Notes: generated from the sequence alone by a model not told the origin. DNA of 64,000 nt from Brevibacillus panacihumi (GCF_003710985.1 NZ_RHHT01000064.1:1-64000), one strand, 5' to 3'; counted from the stretch's first letter, positions 18,023-28,342 are shown. Numbers and translations: made by a program.

Positions 18023-18068
18023 AAAATCCCGCGTATCCCCTCCGATGAGGGACAAGCGGGATTTTTTT
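18023..18068. terminator. bidirectional terminator between agrD and yvlD
   Basis: AAATCCCGC (18024-18032) pairs with GCGGGATTT (18056-18064), with an inner pairing TCCC/GGGA and a T-run to 18068. It lies between convergent genes and can serve both, with A-rich sequence on the left and T-rich on the right. Confidence 0.85.
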
Positions 18069-18432
18069 ATGATCTCTTTTTCTTTCCGAGAATCAAATCA
18101 ATCAGCCATCCAAAAAAGCTCATCAAGGCCGCAGCGACAATCACGGTGCCGAGATTGCCGGGCCATGGTCCCAACTCAAAGCCATCAATAAAAAAGGCTG
18201 TCAGGGCGAATGTAGCGGCATTGATAACGAACCAGAACAGGCCCAAGGTCAGGATATGCAGCGGGAAGGTAAGCAACATGAGCACCGGTCGGACCAATGT
18301 ATTCACGATCCCCAGCACCAAAGCCGCCCAAACCGCCACAGACAAATTCGCAATGGTAATCGAATCGAACCACGAACTGATGTAAAAAAGAGCTGCACCA
18401 TTCAGGAACAGCATGACTAACCATCGGAACAT
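18067..18432 (-). CDS. yvlD: YvlD-like phage-holin-family (mycobacterial 4TM) membrane protein
   Basis: About 121 residues, almost entirely four hydrophobic helices (MFRWLVMLFLNGAALFYI, VWAALVLGIVNTLV, TLGLFWFVINAATFALTAFF, VAAALMSFFGWLI) ending in the basic tail GKKKRS. It matches the 4TMS phage-holin IV/YvlD family; in B. subtilis yvlD is next to hprK, so synteny supports the name. It may act in envelope stress or antimicrobial resistance as part of the yvlABCD set, but the other members are not here. The start at 18432 follows AGGAGGGAAGCTG. Confidence 0.8.
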   Translation of the reverse strand: MFRWLVMLFLNGAALFYISSWFDSITIANLSVAVWAALVLGIVNTLVRPVLMLLTFPLHILTLGLFWFVINAATFALTAFFIDGFELGPWPGNLGTVIVAAALMSFFGWLIDLILGKKKRS

Positions 18433-18460
18433 CAGCTTCCCTCCTCTCTTTGCAAGCGTG

Positions 18461-19090
18461 TTAGCGTATGCCTCGCACTTCTTCTTCCCACTGTTCAAAA
18501 AACTGTGTCATAAAGCGATGCCTTTCTTCGGCGATCTGCCGGGCTGTAGAGGTGTACAGCTTGTCTTTAATGCGCGACAGCTTCCATTCGAACTCTTTTT
18601 GCGGTGTATGCTGCCCGGGGTCCTTGGTGTCAATCGGCTGTCCCAACACGCCGGAATAAGCAAAAGCTCGGGCTACCCCAATCGCACCGATGGAATCCAA
18701 TTTGTCCGCATCAAAGAGTATTTTCTCTTCCAGCGTAACGGGCGGGCGCTCTTTGCGAAAGCGGTGAGCGAGGATCGCGGCTTGAATCTGCTCGATCTGC
18801 CCTGATTCCAGCCCCTCCCTCTGCAAAAGCTCCTGGGCGTGGCGCGCGCTGATCTCGGCATGGCACTCCCCTGTTCTTCGCTCCTCTGCCCGTCCGATGT
18901 CGTGCAGCAGAGCAGCTAAGCGCAGAACCGTCATTTGTGCCCCTTCTACCCGTCCGATGCGCTCACACATGCCGATCACCCGCAGATTATGCTCCCAGTC
19001 ATGTGCGGGGTCTTGGCCGTCGAAGAGATTCTTCGCCGTTTGTACCAGATGTGCTGGCAGATGTGACAACGCTTCCACTGCGTAGTCCAT
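18461..19090 (-). CDS. HD-domain metal-dependent phosphohydrolase
   Basis: 209 residues with the HD-superfamily metal ligands in order: HDWEHNLRVIGMC, LAALLHDIGRAEE, HAEISARHAQELL and FDADKLDSIGAIGVARAF. This pattern is typical of the YedJ/YpgQ type of small HD hydrolases, which act on nucleotides or related phosphate esters. AAGGAGG stands nine bases before the ATG. The stop is about 30 bases upstream of the yvlD start, so the two may be cotranscribed. The precise substrate is not evident. Confidence 0.85.
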   Translation of the reverse strand: MDYAVEALSHLPAHLVQTAKNLFDGQDPAHDWEHNLRVIGMCERIGRVEGAQMTVLRLAALLHDIGRAEERRTGECHAEISARHAQELLQREGLESGQIEQIQAAILAHRFRKERPPVTLEEKILFDADKLDSIGAIGVARAFAYSGVLGQPIDTKDPGQHTPQKEFEWKLSRIKDKLYTSTARQIAEERHRFMTQFFEQWEEEVRGIR

Positions 19091-19125
19091 GCGAGTGACC
19101 TCCTTATACCATTTTAGATGGACGG

Positions 19126-19163
19126 GAAAAAAGATATGACCGCTTGTGAATCACAAACGGCCA
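19126..19163 (-). terminator. terminator of uvrBA
   Basis: On the minus strand TGGCCGTTTGTGA and TCACAAGCGGTCA form a 13-bp stem with two wobble or mismatch pairs, followed by TATCTTTTTT. It begins just after the uvrA stop codon. Confidence 0.8.
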
Positions 19164-19176
19164 TTCCAATTACCCA

Positions 19177-22044
19177 TTATTTGGAGATTAATTGCTCCAT
19201 CCTTGCCTTGGTCCGTTCCCGATCACGTTCCAAAATCGGCTTCAGGTAGGTTCCTGTATAAGAGCCTTGCAGTTCGGACACTTGCTCCGGTGTGCCGGTT
19301 CCCACGATTTGGCCGCCGCGGGTTCCTCCCTCAGGTCCCAGATCGATGATGTAGTCAACCGTTTTGATTACATCCAGATTATGCTCGATCACCAGTACGG
19401 TATCACCATTTTCGACCAATCGCTGCAATACCTTGAGCAGGCGGTCAATATCATCGGTGTGCAAACCAGTCGTCGGCTCATCGAGAATGTACAACGTACG
19501 CCCCGTACTGCGGCGATACAGCTCCGAAGCCAGCTTGACACGCTGCGCCTCCCCGCCGGACAGGGTCGTCGCAGGCTGCCCCAGCTTCATGTAGCCAAGC
19601 CCGACATCGATGATCGTCTGCAGCTTCCGCTCAATTTTCGGCAGATTGCGGAAAAACTCCACCGCATCCTCAATGGTCATCTCCAGTACGTCCGCAATGC
19701 TTTTTCCCTTGTATTTCACGTCGAGCGTTTCTCGATTGTAGCGCTTGCCATGACATACCTCGCACGGAACGTAGACGTCCGGCAAGAAGTGCATCTCGAT
19801 TTTGATAATCCCGTCCCCGCTGCACGCTTCACAACGCCCGCCTTTGACATTGAAGCTGAAACGGCCCTTTTTATACCCGCGCACCTTGGCCTCATTCGTA
19901 GAGGCAAACAGATCGCGAATGTCATCGAACACGCCGGTATACGTGGCAGGATTGGAACGCGGCGTACGGCCGATTGGAGACTGGTCGATATTGACCACCT
20001 TGTCCAGATGCTCCAGTCCGGTAATGCGGCGATGCTCACCCGGCTTCACCTTGGCTCCATTCAGATCGCGCGCCAGGGTTTTCTGTAAAATCTCGTTGAT
20101 TAAGGTACTTTTTCCGGACCCGGAAACACCTGTGACCGCGACGAACAGCCCAAGCGGTATTTTTGCCGTCACATTTTTCAGGTTGTTTTCCTTGGCTCCC
20201 TCGATTTTGACCCACTTGTCGCTCGGCTTACGGCGCTCCATCGGCACAGGAATGAACTTGCGCCCGCTCAAATAAGCGCCTGTAAGGGATGCCTCGCTCT
20301 GCATCAATTCCTCTGGAGTCCCAGCCGCCACCACTTTTCCACCGTGGATTCCTGCACCGGGTCCGATGTCGATGATGTAGTCGCTGGCCATCATGGTGTC
20401 CTCGTCATGCTCGACTACGATCAAGGTATTGCCCAGCTTGGTCATATGCTCCAGCGTCTTGATCAGCCGCGCATTGTCTCTTTGATGCAGACCGATGCTC
20501 GGCTCATCCAGAATGTAGAGAACACCCATCAGGCTGGAACCAATCTGCGTAGCGAGGCGAATCCGCTGGGCTTCTCCGCCTGAAAGCGTCCCGGTGGCGC
20601 GGCTCAAGGTCAGATAATCAAGACCCACGTCAATCAAAAAGTGAAGACGCGCCCGGATTTCCTTGACGATCAGGTTGGCGATCTTCTCTTCCTTTTCAGT
20701 GAGTTCCAGGCCTTCCACGAAGGAATAGGTATCTGCGATGGACAAATCGGTCAGCTCGGAAATGCTGCGGCCCCCGATCTTGACTGCCAGGCTTTCCTGA
20801 CGGAGTCGATGCCCTTTGCAGACCGGACAAGGCTTCTGGCTCATGTAGCCCTCGATCTGCTCGCGAATATAGTCAGAGCTGGTCTCCAGATGGCGGCGTT
20901 GGAGGTTCGGGATAACCCCTTCAAATGCAACCGTCGCCTCGCGCACCTGTCCAAACTCATTCTCATAGCGGAATTGGATCTTTTCACCCTGGCTGCCATA
21001 CAGAACAATTTTCACATGCTCCTCAGGCAGCTCCTCGAAGGGAACATCCATGCGAATTCCGAAATGGCGGCAGGCTGATTCCAACAGCTGCGGATAATAG
21101 GTGGAGGACTTCGGCTCCCAGGCCGCCACTGCCCCTTCGGCCAGCGAAATGGTCACATCAGGCACGACCATGTCCGGGTCTACCTCCAGCTTCACACCAA
21201 GTCCATCACACTCCGGGCAGGCGCCAAACGGACTGTTGAAGGAGAAGATGCGCGGTTCCAGCTCCCCGATGGAGAAGCCGCAGATCGGGCAAGCGTGATG
21301 CTCGCTGAACAAAAGCTCCTCCTGCTCCATCACGTCGACGATTACCTTTCCTTCCGACAAACGGAGCGCTGTCTCGAAAGAATCCGCCAGCCTCGCCTGC
21401 ACGTCTGGTTTGACCACGATCCGGTCGACGACGACCTCGATGCTGTGCTTCTTGTTTTTTTCCAGTTTGATTTCTTCCGACAGGTCGATGATTTCTCCAT
21501 TCACGCGGACGCGGACAAAGCCTTGCTTGCGGATGTCATCGAGCAGCTTGACGTGTTCACCCTTGCGTCCCTGCACCATCGGAGCGAGGATTTGCAGCCT
21601 GGTCCGTTCGGGATATTCCATGACCCGATCTACCATCTGTTCTATCGTCTGGGACTGGATCTCGATCCCGTGCTCAGGGCAAATGGCTCTCCCAACACGG
21701 GCATAAAAAAGACGCAGGTAATCGTAGATCTCTGTGACCGTACCCACTGTCGAGCGCGGGTTGCGGCTGGTTGTCTTCTGATCGATGGAAATCGCCGGAG
21801 ACAGCCCTTCAATCGAATCCACATCCGGCTTGTCCATCTGCCCGAGGAATTGACGGGCGTACGCAGAGAGGGACTCCACATAACGGCGCTGCCCCTCTGC
21901 GTAAATCGTGTCAAAAGCAAGCGAAGACTTCCCCGATCCGGACAAGCCCGTCAGAACGACGAATTTGTCCCTCGGGATCACAACATCAATATTTTTCAGG
22001 TTGTGGGCGCGCGCGCCCTTCACCACGATATGTTCCAATGGCAT
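19177..22044 (-). CDS. uvrA: excinuclease ABC subunit A
   Basis: 955-residue damage-recognition ATPase of nucleotide excision repair. Two ABC cassettes are visible (Walker [12 protein letters not shown] near the start and [10 protein letters not shown] in the second half), each with an LSGGEAQR signature, plus zinc-binding pairs CPICGF, CPECDG, CPVCKG and the CEACSGDG / CEVCHG module. The dimer locates lesions with UvrB, encoded 15 bases upstream. The pair is probably SOS-inducible through the LexA-type box before uvrB. Confidence 0.98.
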   Translation of the reverse strand: MPLEHIVVKGARAHNLKNIDVVIPRDKFVVLTGLSGSGKSSLAFDTIYAEGQRRYVESLSAYARQFLGQMDKPDVDSIEGLSPAISIDQKTTSRNPRSTVGTVTEIYDYLRLFYARVGRAICPEHGIEIQSQTIEQMVDRVMEYPERTRLQILAPMVQGRKGEHVKLLDDIRKQGFVRVRVNGEIIDLSEEIKLEKNKKHSIEVVVDRIVVKPDVQARLADSFETALRLSEGKVIVDVMEQEELLFSEHHACPICGFSIGELEPRIFSFNSPFGACPECDGLGVKLEVDPDMVVPDVTISLAEGAVAAWEPKSSTYYPQLLESACRHFGIRMDVPFEELPEEHVKIVLYGSQGEKIQFRYENEFGQVREATVAFEGVIPNLQRRHLETSSDYIREQIEGYMSQKPCPVCKGHRLRQESLAVKIGGRSISELTDLSIADTYSFVEGLELTEKEEKIANLIVKEIRARLHFLIDVGLDYLTLSRATGTLSGGEAQRIRLATQIGSSLMGVLYILDEPSIGLHQRDNARLIKTLEHMTKLGNTLIVVEHDEDTMMASDYIIDIGPGAGIHGGKVVAAGTPEELMQSEASLTGAYLSGRKFIPVPMERRKPSDKWVKIEGAKENNLKNVTAKIPLGLFVAVTGVSGSGKSTLINEILQKTLARDLNGAKVKPGEHRRITGLEHLDKVVNIDQSPIGRTPRSNPATYTGVFDDIRDLFASTNEAKVRGYKKGRFSFNVKGGRCEACSGDGIIKIEMHFLPDVYVPCEVCHGKRYNRETLDVKYKGKSIADVLEMTIEDAVEFFRNLPKIERKLQTIIDVGLGYMKLGQPATTLSGGEAQRVKLASELYRRSTGRTLYILDEPTTGLHTDDIDRLLKVLQRLVENGDTVLVIEHNLDVIKTVDYIIDLGPEGGTRGGQIVGTGTPEQVSELQGSYTGTYLKPILERDRERTKARMEQLISK

Positions 22045-22059
22045 GAAATAAACCTCTCC

Positions 22060-24048
22060 TTAGAGTTCAGCCTTCAGCTCCAGAATCAAGTCACGCAATT
22101 CGGCAGCGCGTTCAAACATCAGATTGCGCGCCGCTTCCTTCATCTCTTCTTCCATCCGCTCAATGACAGCCAGTCGATCCTTCTTCGGCATCTTCTTGAA
22201 GTCAGCATGCGGCAGATAATCCGCCTTCTCCTCTGCCACCTTGGTTGCTTCGATGACCTCGCGCACTGCTTTCTTGATCGTTTGCGGCGTGATGCCGTGC
22301 TTTTCATTATACGCCATCTGAATCTGGCGGCGGCGCTCCGTCTCGCGGATGGCTGCCGTCATCGAATCCGTCATCTTGTCAGCATACATGATGACGCGCC
22401 CTTCCGCATTGCGAGCCGCCCGGCCGATCGTCTGAATCAACGAGCGCTCGTTGCGCAGGAAGCCTTCCTTGTCCGCATCGAGGATCGCTACCAGCGATAC
22501 CTCCGGCAGATCCAGTCCTTCCCGCAAAAGATTGATCCCGACCAGGACGTCGAACTCGCCCAGGCGCAGCGAACGGAGGATCTGCATCCTCTCAATCGTC
22601 TTGATGTCAGAGTGCAGATAGCGCACCTTGATCCCGATATCCTTCAGATAGTCGGTCAGATCCTCCGACATTTTCTTCGTCAGCGTCGTGACCAAGACCC
22701 GTTCGTCCTTGGCGATGGTTGCCTGAATCTCGCCGATCAGGTCATCAATTTGTCCTTTGATCGGCCGGACAGAAATCGTCGGATCGACCAGTCCGGTCGG
22801 GCGAATTACTTGCTCTACCACTACTGGACAATGCTCCAGCTCATACGGTCCAGGCGTCGCAGAGATGTAAATCGCCTGCGGCACTTTCGCTTCAAATTCA
22901 TCGAACTTCAACGGGCGGTTGTCCCTCGCGGATGGCAGACGGAAGCCATGCTCCACCAGGACGTCCTTGCGCGCCCGGTCGCCGTTGTACATCCCGCGCA
23001 CCTGCGGCAGGCTGATGTGCGACTCGTCAATCAGCACGAGGTAGTCCTCCGGAAAGTAATCCATCAGCGTGTATGGCGCATGCCCAGGCGGAAGTCCTGT
23101 CAGATGGCGCGAGTAGTTTTCAATCCCGGAGCAAAAGCCCATCTCCATCATCATCTCGATGTCATAGCGCGTACGCTGCTCCAACCGCTGCGCCTCCAGC
23201 AGCTTTCCTGCCTCACGCAGTTCGGCAAGCCGTTCTGCCAGCTCTGCCTCGATGCTTTGTATGGCCAGCTTCATTTTTTCTTCGCGCGTAACGTAGTGGG
23301 AGGCCGGGAAAATCGCGACGTGCTCCCGTTGGCCCAGAATCTCGCCGGTCAGGACGTCAATCGAAGTAATTCGTTCGATCTCATCGCCAAAAAATTCAAC
23401 GCGAATCGCCTGCTCGCCATGTGAAGCAGGGAAGATTTCCACCACGTCGCCCCGCACGCGAAACGTCCCGCGAACAAAATTGATGTCGTTGCGCGTGTAC
23501 TGGATGTCTACCAGCCGATGCAAGACCTCGTCGCGTCCCTTTTCCATGCCGACTCGCAAGGACAGAAGCAGCTCCCTGTACTCTTCGGGAGAACCCAAGC
23601 CGTAAATGCAGGAAACAGAAGCGACGATAATCACATCGCGCCGCTCAAACAGCGAGCTGGTCGCCGAGTGGCGCAGCTTGTCGATTTCTTCGTTCACACT
23701 GGAGTCTTTTTCAATGTAAGTATCTGATTGGGGAATGTACGCTTCTGGTTGATAGTAATCGTAGTAGCTGACGAAATATTCCACAGCGTTGTTGGGAAAA
23801 AACTCCTTGAACTCCGCGCACAGCTGGGCAGCCAAGGTCTTGTTGTGAGCCATGACCAGCGTCGGCTTGTTTACCTGGGCGATCACCTGCGCAGCCGTGA
23901 ACGTTTTGCCCGTCCCCGTCGCGCCCAGCAAGGTCTGATGCCGCTTGCCCGCTTTCACACCCGCGACCAGCTCGGCAATGGCTGCAGGCTGGTCACCGGA
24001 TGGTTGGAACTCCGATACCAATTCAAAACGATCCATTCCCTCGTTCAT
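22060..24048 (-). CDS. uvrB: excinuclease ABC subunit B
   Basis: 662-residue helicase-like component of nucleotide excision repair. Motifs: Walker [13 protein letters not shown], the beta-hairpin region around [19 protein letters not shown] that verifies damage, helicase motifs DESH and [10 protein letters not shown], and a C-terminal UVR domain ([24 protein letters not shown]) that binds UvrC. Two starts are possible: ATG at 24048, which abuts AGGAG, and ATG at 24036 (DRFELVSEF). It forms an operon with uvrA. Confidence 0.98.
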   Translation of the reverse strand: MNEGMDRFELVSEFQPSGDQPAAIAELVAGVKAGKRHQTLLGATGTGKTFTAAQVIAQVNKPTLVMAHNKTLAAQLCAEFKEFFPNNAVEYFVSYYDYYQPEAYIPQSDTYIEKDSSVNEEIDKLRHSATSSLFERRDVIIVASVSCIYGLGSPEEYRELLLSLRVGMEKGRDEVLHRLVDIQYTRNDINFVRGTFRVRGDVVEIFPASHGEQAIRVEFFGDEIERITSIDVLTGEILGQREHVAIFPASHYVTREEKMKLAIQSIEAELAERLAELREAGKLLEAQRLEQRTRYDIEMMMEMGFCSGIENYSRHLTGLPPGHAPYTLMDYFPEDYLVLIDESHISLPQVRGMYNGDRARKDVLVEHGFRLPSARDNRPLKFDEFEAKVPQAIYISATPGPYELEHCPVVVEQVIRPTGLVDPTISVRPIKGQIDDLIGEIQATIAKDERVLVTTLTKKMSEDLTDYLKDIGIKVRYLHSDIKTIERMQILRSLRLGEFDVLVGINLLREGLDLPEVSLVAILDADKEGFLRNERSLIQTIGRAARNAEGRVIMYADKMTDSMTAAIRETERRRQIQMAYNEKHGITPQTIKKAVREVIEATKVAEEKADYLPHADFKKMPKKDRLAVIERMEEEMKEAARNLMFERAAELRDLILELKAEL

Positions 24049-24074
24049 CTCCTCGTTGCCTATCTCTTCTATCC

Positions 24075-24080
24075 ATTATA
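24075..24080 (-). promoter_or_regulatory. extended -10 promoter of uvrBA
   Basis: On the minus strand TGTTATAAT gives a perfect -10 TATAAT (24080-24075) with the TG extension. No good -35 stands 17 bases upstream. It lies about 30 bases before the uvrB start. Confidence 0.6.
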
Positions 24081-24111
24081 ACACAATTCTGGTGAAGTTA
24101 AGCCGGAAATT

Positions 24112-24125
24112 CGAACAAACGTTTG
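24112..24125. promoter_or_regulatory. LexA (DinR) SOS box
   Basis: CGAACAAACGTTTG agrees with the Bacillus SOS consensus CGAACRNRYGTTYC at 13 of 14 positions. It lies between divergent uvrB and the flgD-like gene. SOS control of uvrBA is well known in Bacilli, so uvrB is the likely target, although the box lies slightly upstream of the core promoter. Confidence 0.75.
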
Positions 24126-24129
24126 TCTT

Positions 24130-24155
24130 TACACTTTTGTCTTTTTTTCCGATAT
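24130..24155 (+). promoter_or_regulatory. sigma-D-like promoter for the flgD-like gene
   Basis: TACA (24130-24133), 14 bases, TCCGATAT (24148-24155). The sigma-D consensus is TAAA-N15-GCCGATAT. The match fits a flagellar-type gene that starts 38 bases further on. Confidence 0.5.
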
Positions 24156-24193
24156 GTATGATAGCATATCCGCTACTTTCAGGGAGGTTCGTC

Positions 24194-25093
24194 ATGTCGG
24201 ACAACACCGTTAAAAATAACCCTTATATACAACCCCATATGAGCTACAAAGGCAAAAAGGAGTTCTCTACCGAGCTGGACCAGAATGCCTTCATGAAGCT
24301 TTTGCTCGAGCAGCTGAAACATCAGGACCCGATGTCCCCGATGGACAACTCCCAATTCATCCAGCAGACCAGCATGATGACCATGGTGGAGAAAATCAGC
24401 AAGATGGCTGCATTGATGGAGCAATCCAACAACAGCATGCTTACGTTGGAGAAATACGAATCACTGGTGGGTCGCACCGCAACCTACACGCTGACGACCA
24501 CCGATCCCGTGACCCAAGAAAACTCCATCGAAACCAAGAAAGGCAATATCGAAGCTGTATACATGGACAACAACAAGATCTACTTCCGCATTTCCGGCGA
24601 GTCCACTCCGATTCCACTCAACGACATACAAGGCCTGGAATCCAAGGGGATGACCGGCAACGCGCTGGATAGCAGCCTGAAGCACATGGAGATGATCGGC
24701 AGCGAGATCACCTACAAGACCACTACCCAGGTAGAGGGACAAGAGCCTATAGAAGAGGTAAAAAATGGCGTTATCACCGGGTTTGCCATGAAGAACGGAG
24801 TAACCCAATTCCAGTTGGACAACGGCGACAGCGTCAAGCTGGATGAGATTCAGGGCATGACCAAGCAGCCGGAGAGCCAGGCAATGAGCAACTCGCTGCA
24901 ATACGCGCAGATGATCGGTTTTACTGTCACTTATCACGAATCGACCACCAACTCAGACGGCACCACTTCCACCGCCGAGCAGTCCGGAGTCATCCAGGCT
25001 GTCAGCATGAAAAACGGCAAGGTCGAGTTTGTCTTGGACAATGGCAAACGAGTTTCCCTGCAGCAAATCACGGGCTACGAAGCCCAACTGTAG
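24194..25093 (+). CDS. orphan flagellar hook-capping-like protein (FlgD N-domain) with triple repeat
   Basis: 299 residues. Residues 1-90 match the FlgD N-terminal region (LDQNAFMKLLLEQLKHQDPMSPMDNSQFIQQTSMMTMVE), which scaffolds hook assembly. Instead of the usual FlgD core, three similar units follow at about 91-150, 167-224 and 239-299, each beginning with a (L/I)(V/I)G..(A/V/I)TY segment and ending with a (L/V).(D/Q)I(Q/T)G turn. AGGGAGG is six bases before the ATG. It stands alone between uvrB and a terminator rather than in a flagellar operon, and has a sigma-D-like promoter. Its role in hook assembly is inferred. Confidence 0.8.
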   Translation: MSDNTVKNNPYIQPHMSYKGKKEFSTELDQNAFMKLLLEQLKHQDPMSPMDNSQFIQQTSMMTMVEKISKMAALMEQSNNSMLTLEKYESLVGRTATYTLTTTDPVTQENSIETKKGNIEAVYMDNNKIYFRISGESTPIPLNDIQGLESKGMTGNALDSSLKHMEMIGSEITYKTTTQVEGQEPIEEVKNGVITGFAMKNGVTQFQLDNGDSVKLDEIQGMTKQPESQAMSNSLQYAQMIGFTVTYHESTTNSDGTTSTAEQSGVIQAVSMKNGKVEFVLDNGKRVSLQQITGYEAQL

Positions 25094-25103
25094 CTTCCAA
25101 ACC

Positions 25104-25147
25104 AAAATCCGCACTTCATCCAGTCTGGACAAGTGCGGATTTTCTTT
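25104..25147. terminator. bidirectional terminator
   Basis: AAAATCCGCACTT (25104-25116) and AAGTGCGGATTTT (25131-25143) are perfect inverted repeats with flanking A and T runs. They lie between the convergent flgD-like and YcdB-like genes. Confidence 0.9.
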
Positions 25148-25160
25148 TCTCTGTATTCGA

Positions 25161-26855
25161 TTATTCCTTCACCGTGACTTTTCCGCTGAAAGCATCTACC
25201 TGGACTGTGGTATCCACCTTCTCCCCTGGGCCGCAGAAGCAATGGGCACGAGCTTGACGGAACGAAAGGTCATATGCCAGTTTCCAGGTGACAGCGCCCG
25301 TTTCCGGATTGGTCAGATGGACGTACGAGAGCTCTAGAGGCAAGGCCTTGAGCAAATGCTGGGCAGCCGCTTGCTGCGCGATGGCCTTGGAGGCCTGCGG
25401 GAAGACGAGATCGTCTGAACGGTTCAGAATCACTTCCTCCAACGCCCCTCCACGGTACAGCAGCGAGTACATGCCCTCTGCTGCGGTCTGCCCTTCGCGA
25501 TAGACAGGGATACCGTTGACGACTGGATCCGCGTTGATCAGTACCGTTTTATCCTCTCCTCCTGACCCCTCGTTGCTCACCCGCAGAGGAGTCGGACCCG
25601 ACGGCAACAAGCGCTTCAGGGTTGCTTCAGCCGCATTCCATACCTGCTTGCCGTCTCCCGCTTGGATTTTCGCCTGGTCATTCTTGCTGACATAACGGAG
25701 CAATTCTCCTGTCTTGGCGTCAGTCACCAGCATGATATGCTTTTTCTCCGAAGAGCCTGCTGCATCCGGGTACAGACCCAGCTCATACATTTTATCTTCG
25801 TTCTTGGCATCAGGACGGAAATGACCCCAGATAAAATAGCGAAGAACTTGCCCGTCCTCTAAAGTCTGATCAAAAGATACGAGAGGCAGTTTTCCCGGCT
25901 CGTTTTTAAACAGCGCTCTCACCACATTCGCTGCTTGGCCTGCGGTAAGGGCCGACCAGTTTTCACCCGTTCCATTGATCGTAACCGCTTGAGCGGCTGT
26001 TTTCGAGGTTTGTGGCGCAGCTGATTCCAGCAGACGTTTGCCATTCACCGCATCAAAAGCTCCCCCGGTATGACTCTGCTTGATGACACCATCCTTGATC
26101 ACGTAGACCAGGCGCGCTTCCTGTCTTTGTCCGCTCATTCCCTTCTCCGGCAACAGGTAGACAAGCTCCAAAGGCTGGCTGTTCATAAAAAGCTGTGCGG
26201 CCTGCGGAGCGGAAATGACCCGCTGGGCAGACGGGAATGTAGCAGGTATCAGCTTTTCATGCGACTTTCCGTTGAAATTGCGAAAGCCAACCAATCTCCC
26301 GGTCGAGTCAAAAGTCACGAAGGAATCATAAGCGTCATCCAACAGCACATGATTGATCTTGCGGACCAGCCGTACGGTAGTCAATCCATCCTTGACCGTG
26401 ATTTCGTAAGCCTGATACGTATTCCCATTTTCCAGGGATGTGACAAACGCCAAAGCCCTCGTGCTCGCTTGTTGATCGGTTAGAGCCGGCTTTTCTGCTT
26501 TTTTTGGAGCCAATTCCAGAACCAGCAGGCCCCCTGTCACCGGGTCAAAAATAGCGCGATTGCTTTGCGTATCCGGATCAGAAGCCGACTTAGCAAAGGC
26601 AACAGCCACCCCGCTCACACCCGGTCCATCTACTTCCCCCACATATGCCACATGAGTTTTTGCCAACTCCGGGACCAGCTTCACTACCTGTTGAATCCCC
26701 TTGGACACCTGCAAGGGAACTGGTGTCACGGTTGCAGCCGCCTGTACCTTTTTGCCTGCAAAAGCACTTGCTTCCATCAACGGGCTCACACACAGGCTCC
26801 CCGCTGCCAATACACCCGCAAGCACCAGGATGCCAGGCTTTCTAGCACCTTTCAT
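25161..26855 (-). CDS. secreted YcdB/YcdC-domain protein
   Basis: 564 residues with a Sec signal peptide (basic start, hydrophobic GILVLAGVLAAGSLCVSPL, Ala-rich cleavage region near residue 30). Repeated units in the body show the pattern AxxxALxFVxx..., acidic turns and (V/L)xx(D/N)AxTG(E/K/R)(L/V) (for example MLVTDAKTGELLRYVSK, and VQVDAFSGKVTV at the end), as in the YcdB/YcdC and PepSY-like families of secreted Bacillus proteins. The role is unknown; PepSY-type domains often inhibit peptidases. It is a single gene between two terminators. Confidence 0.75.
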   Translation of the reverse strand: MKGARKPGILVLAGVLAAGSLCVSPLMEASAFAGKKVQAAATVTPVPLQVSKGIQQVVKLVPELAKTHVAYVGEVDGPGVSGVAVAFAKSASDPDTQSNRAIFDPVTGGLLVLELAPKKAEKPALTDQQASTRALAFVTSLENGNTYQAYEITVKDGLTTVRLVRKINHVLLDDAYDSFVTFDSTGRLVGFRNFNGKSHEKLIPATFPSAQRVISAPQAAQLFMNSQPLELVYLLPEKGMSGQRQEARLVYVIKDGVIKQSHTGGAFDAVNGKRLLESAAPQTSKTAAQAVTINGTGENWSALTAGQAANVVRALFKNEPGKLPLVSFDQTLEDGQVLRYFIWGHFRPDAKNEDKMYELGLYPDAAGSSEKKHIMLVTDAKTGELLRYVSKNDQAKIQAGDGKQVWNAAEATLKRLLPSGPTPLRVSNEGSGGEDKTVLINADPVVNGIPVYREGQTAAEGMYSLLYRGGALEEVILNRSDDLVFPQASKAIAQQAAAQHLLKALPLELSYVHLTNPETGAVTWKLAYDLSFRQARAHCFCGPGEKVDTTVQVDAFSGKVTVKE

Positions 26856-26970
26856 GAATGAATCCTCTCCCTCGTTTTTTACCTACCTACTCTGACGCTT
26901 GAAGCTTGTATTTGTTTCCAAAAAAGCCTTTTCCCTAAAATAAAATAGAATAAACTAACGGAAAGACAGG

Positions 26971-27010
26971 AAAAAGGGAGAGCATACGCCAAGCTTCCGT
27001 ATTCTCTCCC
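26971..27010 (-). terminator. terminator of minJ
   Basis: On the minus strand GGGAGAGAATACG and CGTATGCTCTCCC form a stem with one mismatch, followed by TTTTTCC. It follows the minJ stop codon. Confidence 0.8.
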
Positions 27011-27015
27011 CTTCA

Positions 27016-28287
27016 TCATGCACCGATATTCAATTTCTCCAGTTTTTGCCTGATCAACTGTATGACGCTGGACCGGCTCAAATCAACATATACGCTTGTG
27101 GTGGCATCGGGTACCACGATAATCCCCAGCTGATGGTGATTGCCCGCATACACTGCGCACTGAACGAACTTGATCTCACCGCTGTAGGTGAGCACTTCCA
27201 TTTTGCAAAAAGCGGAATTGGCTTGCAACGCCGGATACAAATCTTCCTTGTGGCGGACGGGTATGCCGTTCACCTTGACAATGATTTCTCCAGGCAAAAT
27301 TCCGATCTCCTCGGCACGGGTGCCAGGTATGGCTGCCATGACCTTGACCCCCCGCGAAGATTGGATAAAAAAGGGAGAGCGCTGTCTTTCCTGATACTGG
27401 CTCCAGAAGAACATGCCCTCATGTCCGATGATGGCAAACAAGGCAGCCAGCAGAATAAGCGGATACAGCCAGGCAGACAGAGCAGTCAGCGCAAGCAGAG
27501 CCACGGCGTAGAGAGTAAGCTGTTTCGCGATTTGTACAGCTTTTTTATAAGGGATTGTCGTCTGCGTCATATCGGAAAACCCCGTTACAGAAGGCAGAAG
27601 CATCAAGCCAAACGAAGTGGCTTCCGGCCAGAAGAACGGCCATCCTGGATACAATGCCCCCTGTATGGCGCCTGGCTCCATCTGCACGAACAGAAACAAC
27701 GGCGTCAGCCAGAAGGAATGGAGCAGATAGGAGCCTACGATCCGTCCGCGTTTTCCTTCGACGAACAGCGGCGACGCATCCCTGCCGCCGTTCCACCGTA
27801 CCAGCATGGCTTCGATCAGATGCATGATGGCGACCAGCGCCAGCAGCGGGAGCGGTTTCGCCTGTCCCACCATCGTCCACAGCTCGCCTAGCCAGCCGCT
27901 TCCCTCCGACGCCACAGGCGTGATCAGGGCGATGCCATGCAACAGTGTCAACGAGCCGACTGCATAGGCGAAGCACAAAAAGCGCAGGCGAAACAATGCC
28001 AGAATAAGCGCTAAAGCCCAGACCAGATACAGGTCCTGTGCCTGAATGACGACTCCCAGACCGGCCGCCAGAACAGAGATCAGCACGCCTCCTGCCAGCC
28101 CCATCCCGACAGAACGAAGCGTCTGCAGGATCGGTGTCTGTATACGGGCTGCAAACAATTGCCGCTCCAGATTCATCTGCTTTCGATAATGCAGGTAGAT
28201 GAGCAACAGAAACAGGTAGAACACCGGATTTAGGAAAAGCAAGGGAATTCCGTATAAAATCGAGAGCACATCTCCCTGAATCGCCAT
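27016..28287 (-). CDS. minJ: MinJ-like PDZ-domain topological determinant of division
   Basis: 423 residues. About eight hydrophobic helices cover the first two-thirds and a cytoplasmic PDZ domain ends the protein (GVKVMAAIPGTRAEEIGILPGEIIVKVNGIPVR in part). In B. subtilis MinJ bridges DivIVA and MinD at the septum, and its gene lies by ctpB and ftsEX, as here. The start at 28287 (GDVLSILYGIP) follows AGAGGTGAGACCA; the frame to 28347 crosses the ctpB terminator and is not needed. Sequence identity to MinJ is moderate, so the name leans on synteny and architecture. Confidence 0.75.
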   Translation of the reverse strand: MAIQGDVLSILYGIPLLFLNPVFYLFLLLIYLHYRKQMNLERQLFAARIQTPILQTLRSVGMGLAGGVLISVLAAGLGVVIQAQDLYLVWALALILALFRLRFLCFAYAVGSLTLLHGIALITPVASEGSGWLGELWTMVGQAKPLPLLALVAIMHLIEAMLVRWNGGRDASPLFVEGKRGRIVGSYLLHSFWLTPLFLFVQMEPGAIQGALYPGWPFFWPEATSFGLMLLPSVTGFSDMTQTTIPYKKAVQIAKQLTLYAVALLALTALSAWLYPLILLAALFAIIGHEGMFFWSQYQERQRSPFFIQSSRGVKVMAAIPGTRAEEIGILPGEIIVKVNGIPVRHKEDLYPALQANSAFCKMEVLTYSGEIKFVQCAVYAGNHHQLGIIVVPDATTSVYVDLSRSSVIQLIRQKLEKLNIGA

Positions 28288-28309
28288 TGGTCTCACCTCT
28301 AGATAGAAA

Positions 28310-28342
28310 AAGAAAAACCACGGCTTGTGATTTGCCGTGGTT
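28310..28342 (-). terminator. terminator of ctpB
   Basis: On the minus strand AACCACGGC and GCCGTGGTT form a 9-bp perfect stem with a short loop, followed by TTTCTTTTTC. It lies between ctpB and minJ. Confidence 0.85.

Noticed and set aside
21295-23424. Long plus-strand open frame (about 700 codons) opposite uvrA/uvrB
   Set aside because: Antisense shadow across two well-supported genes; no start signals.
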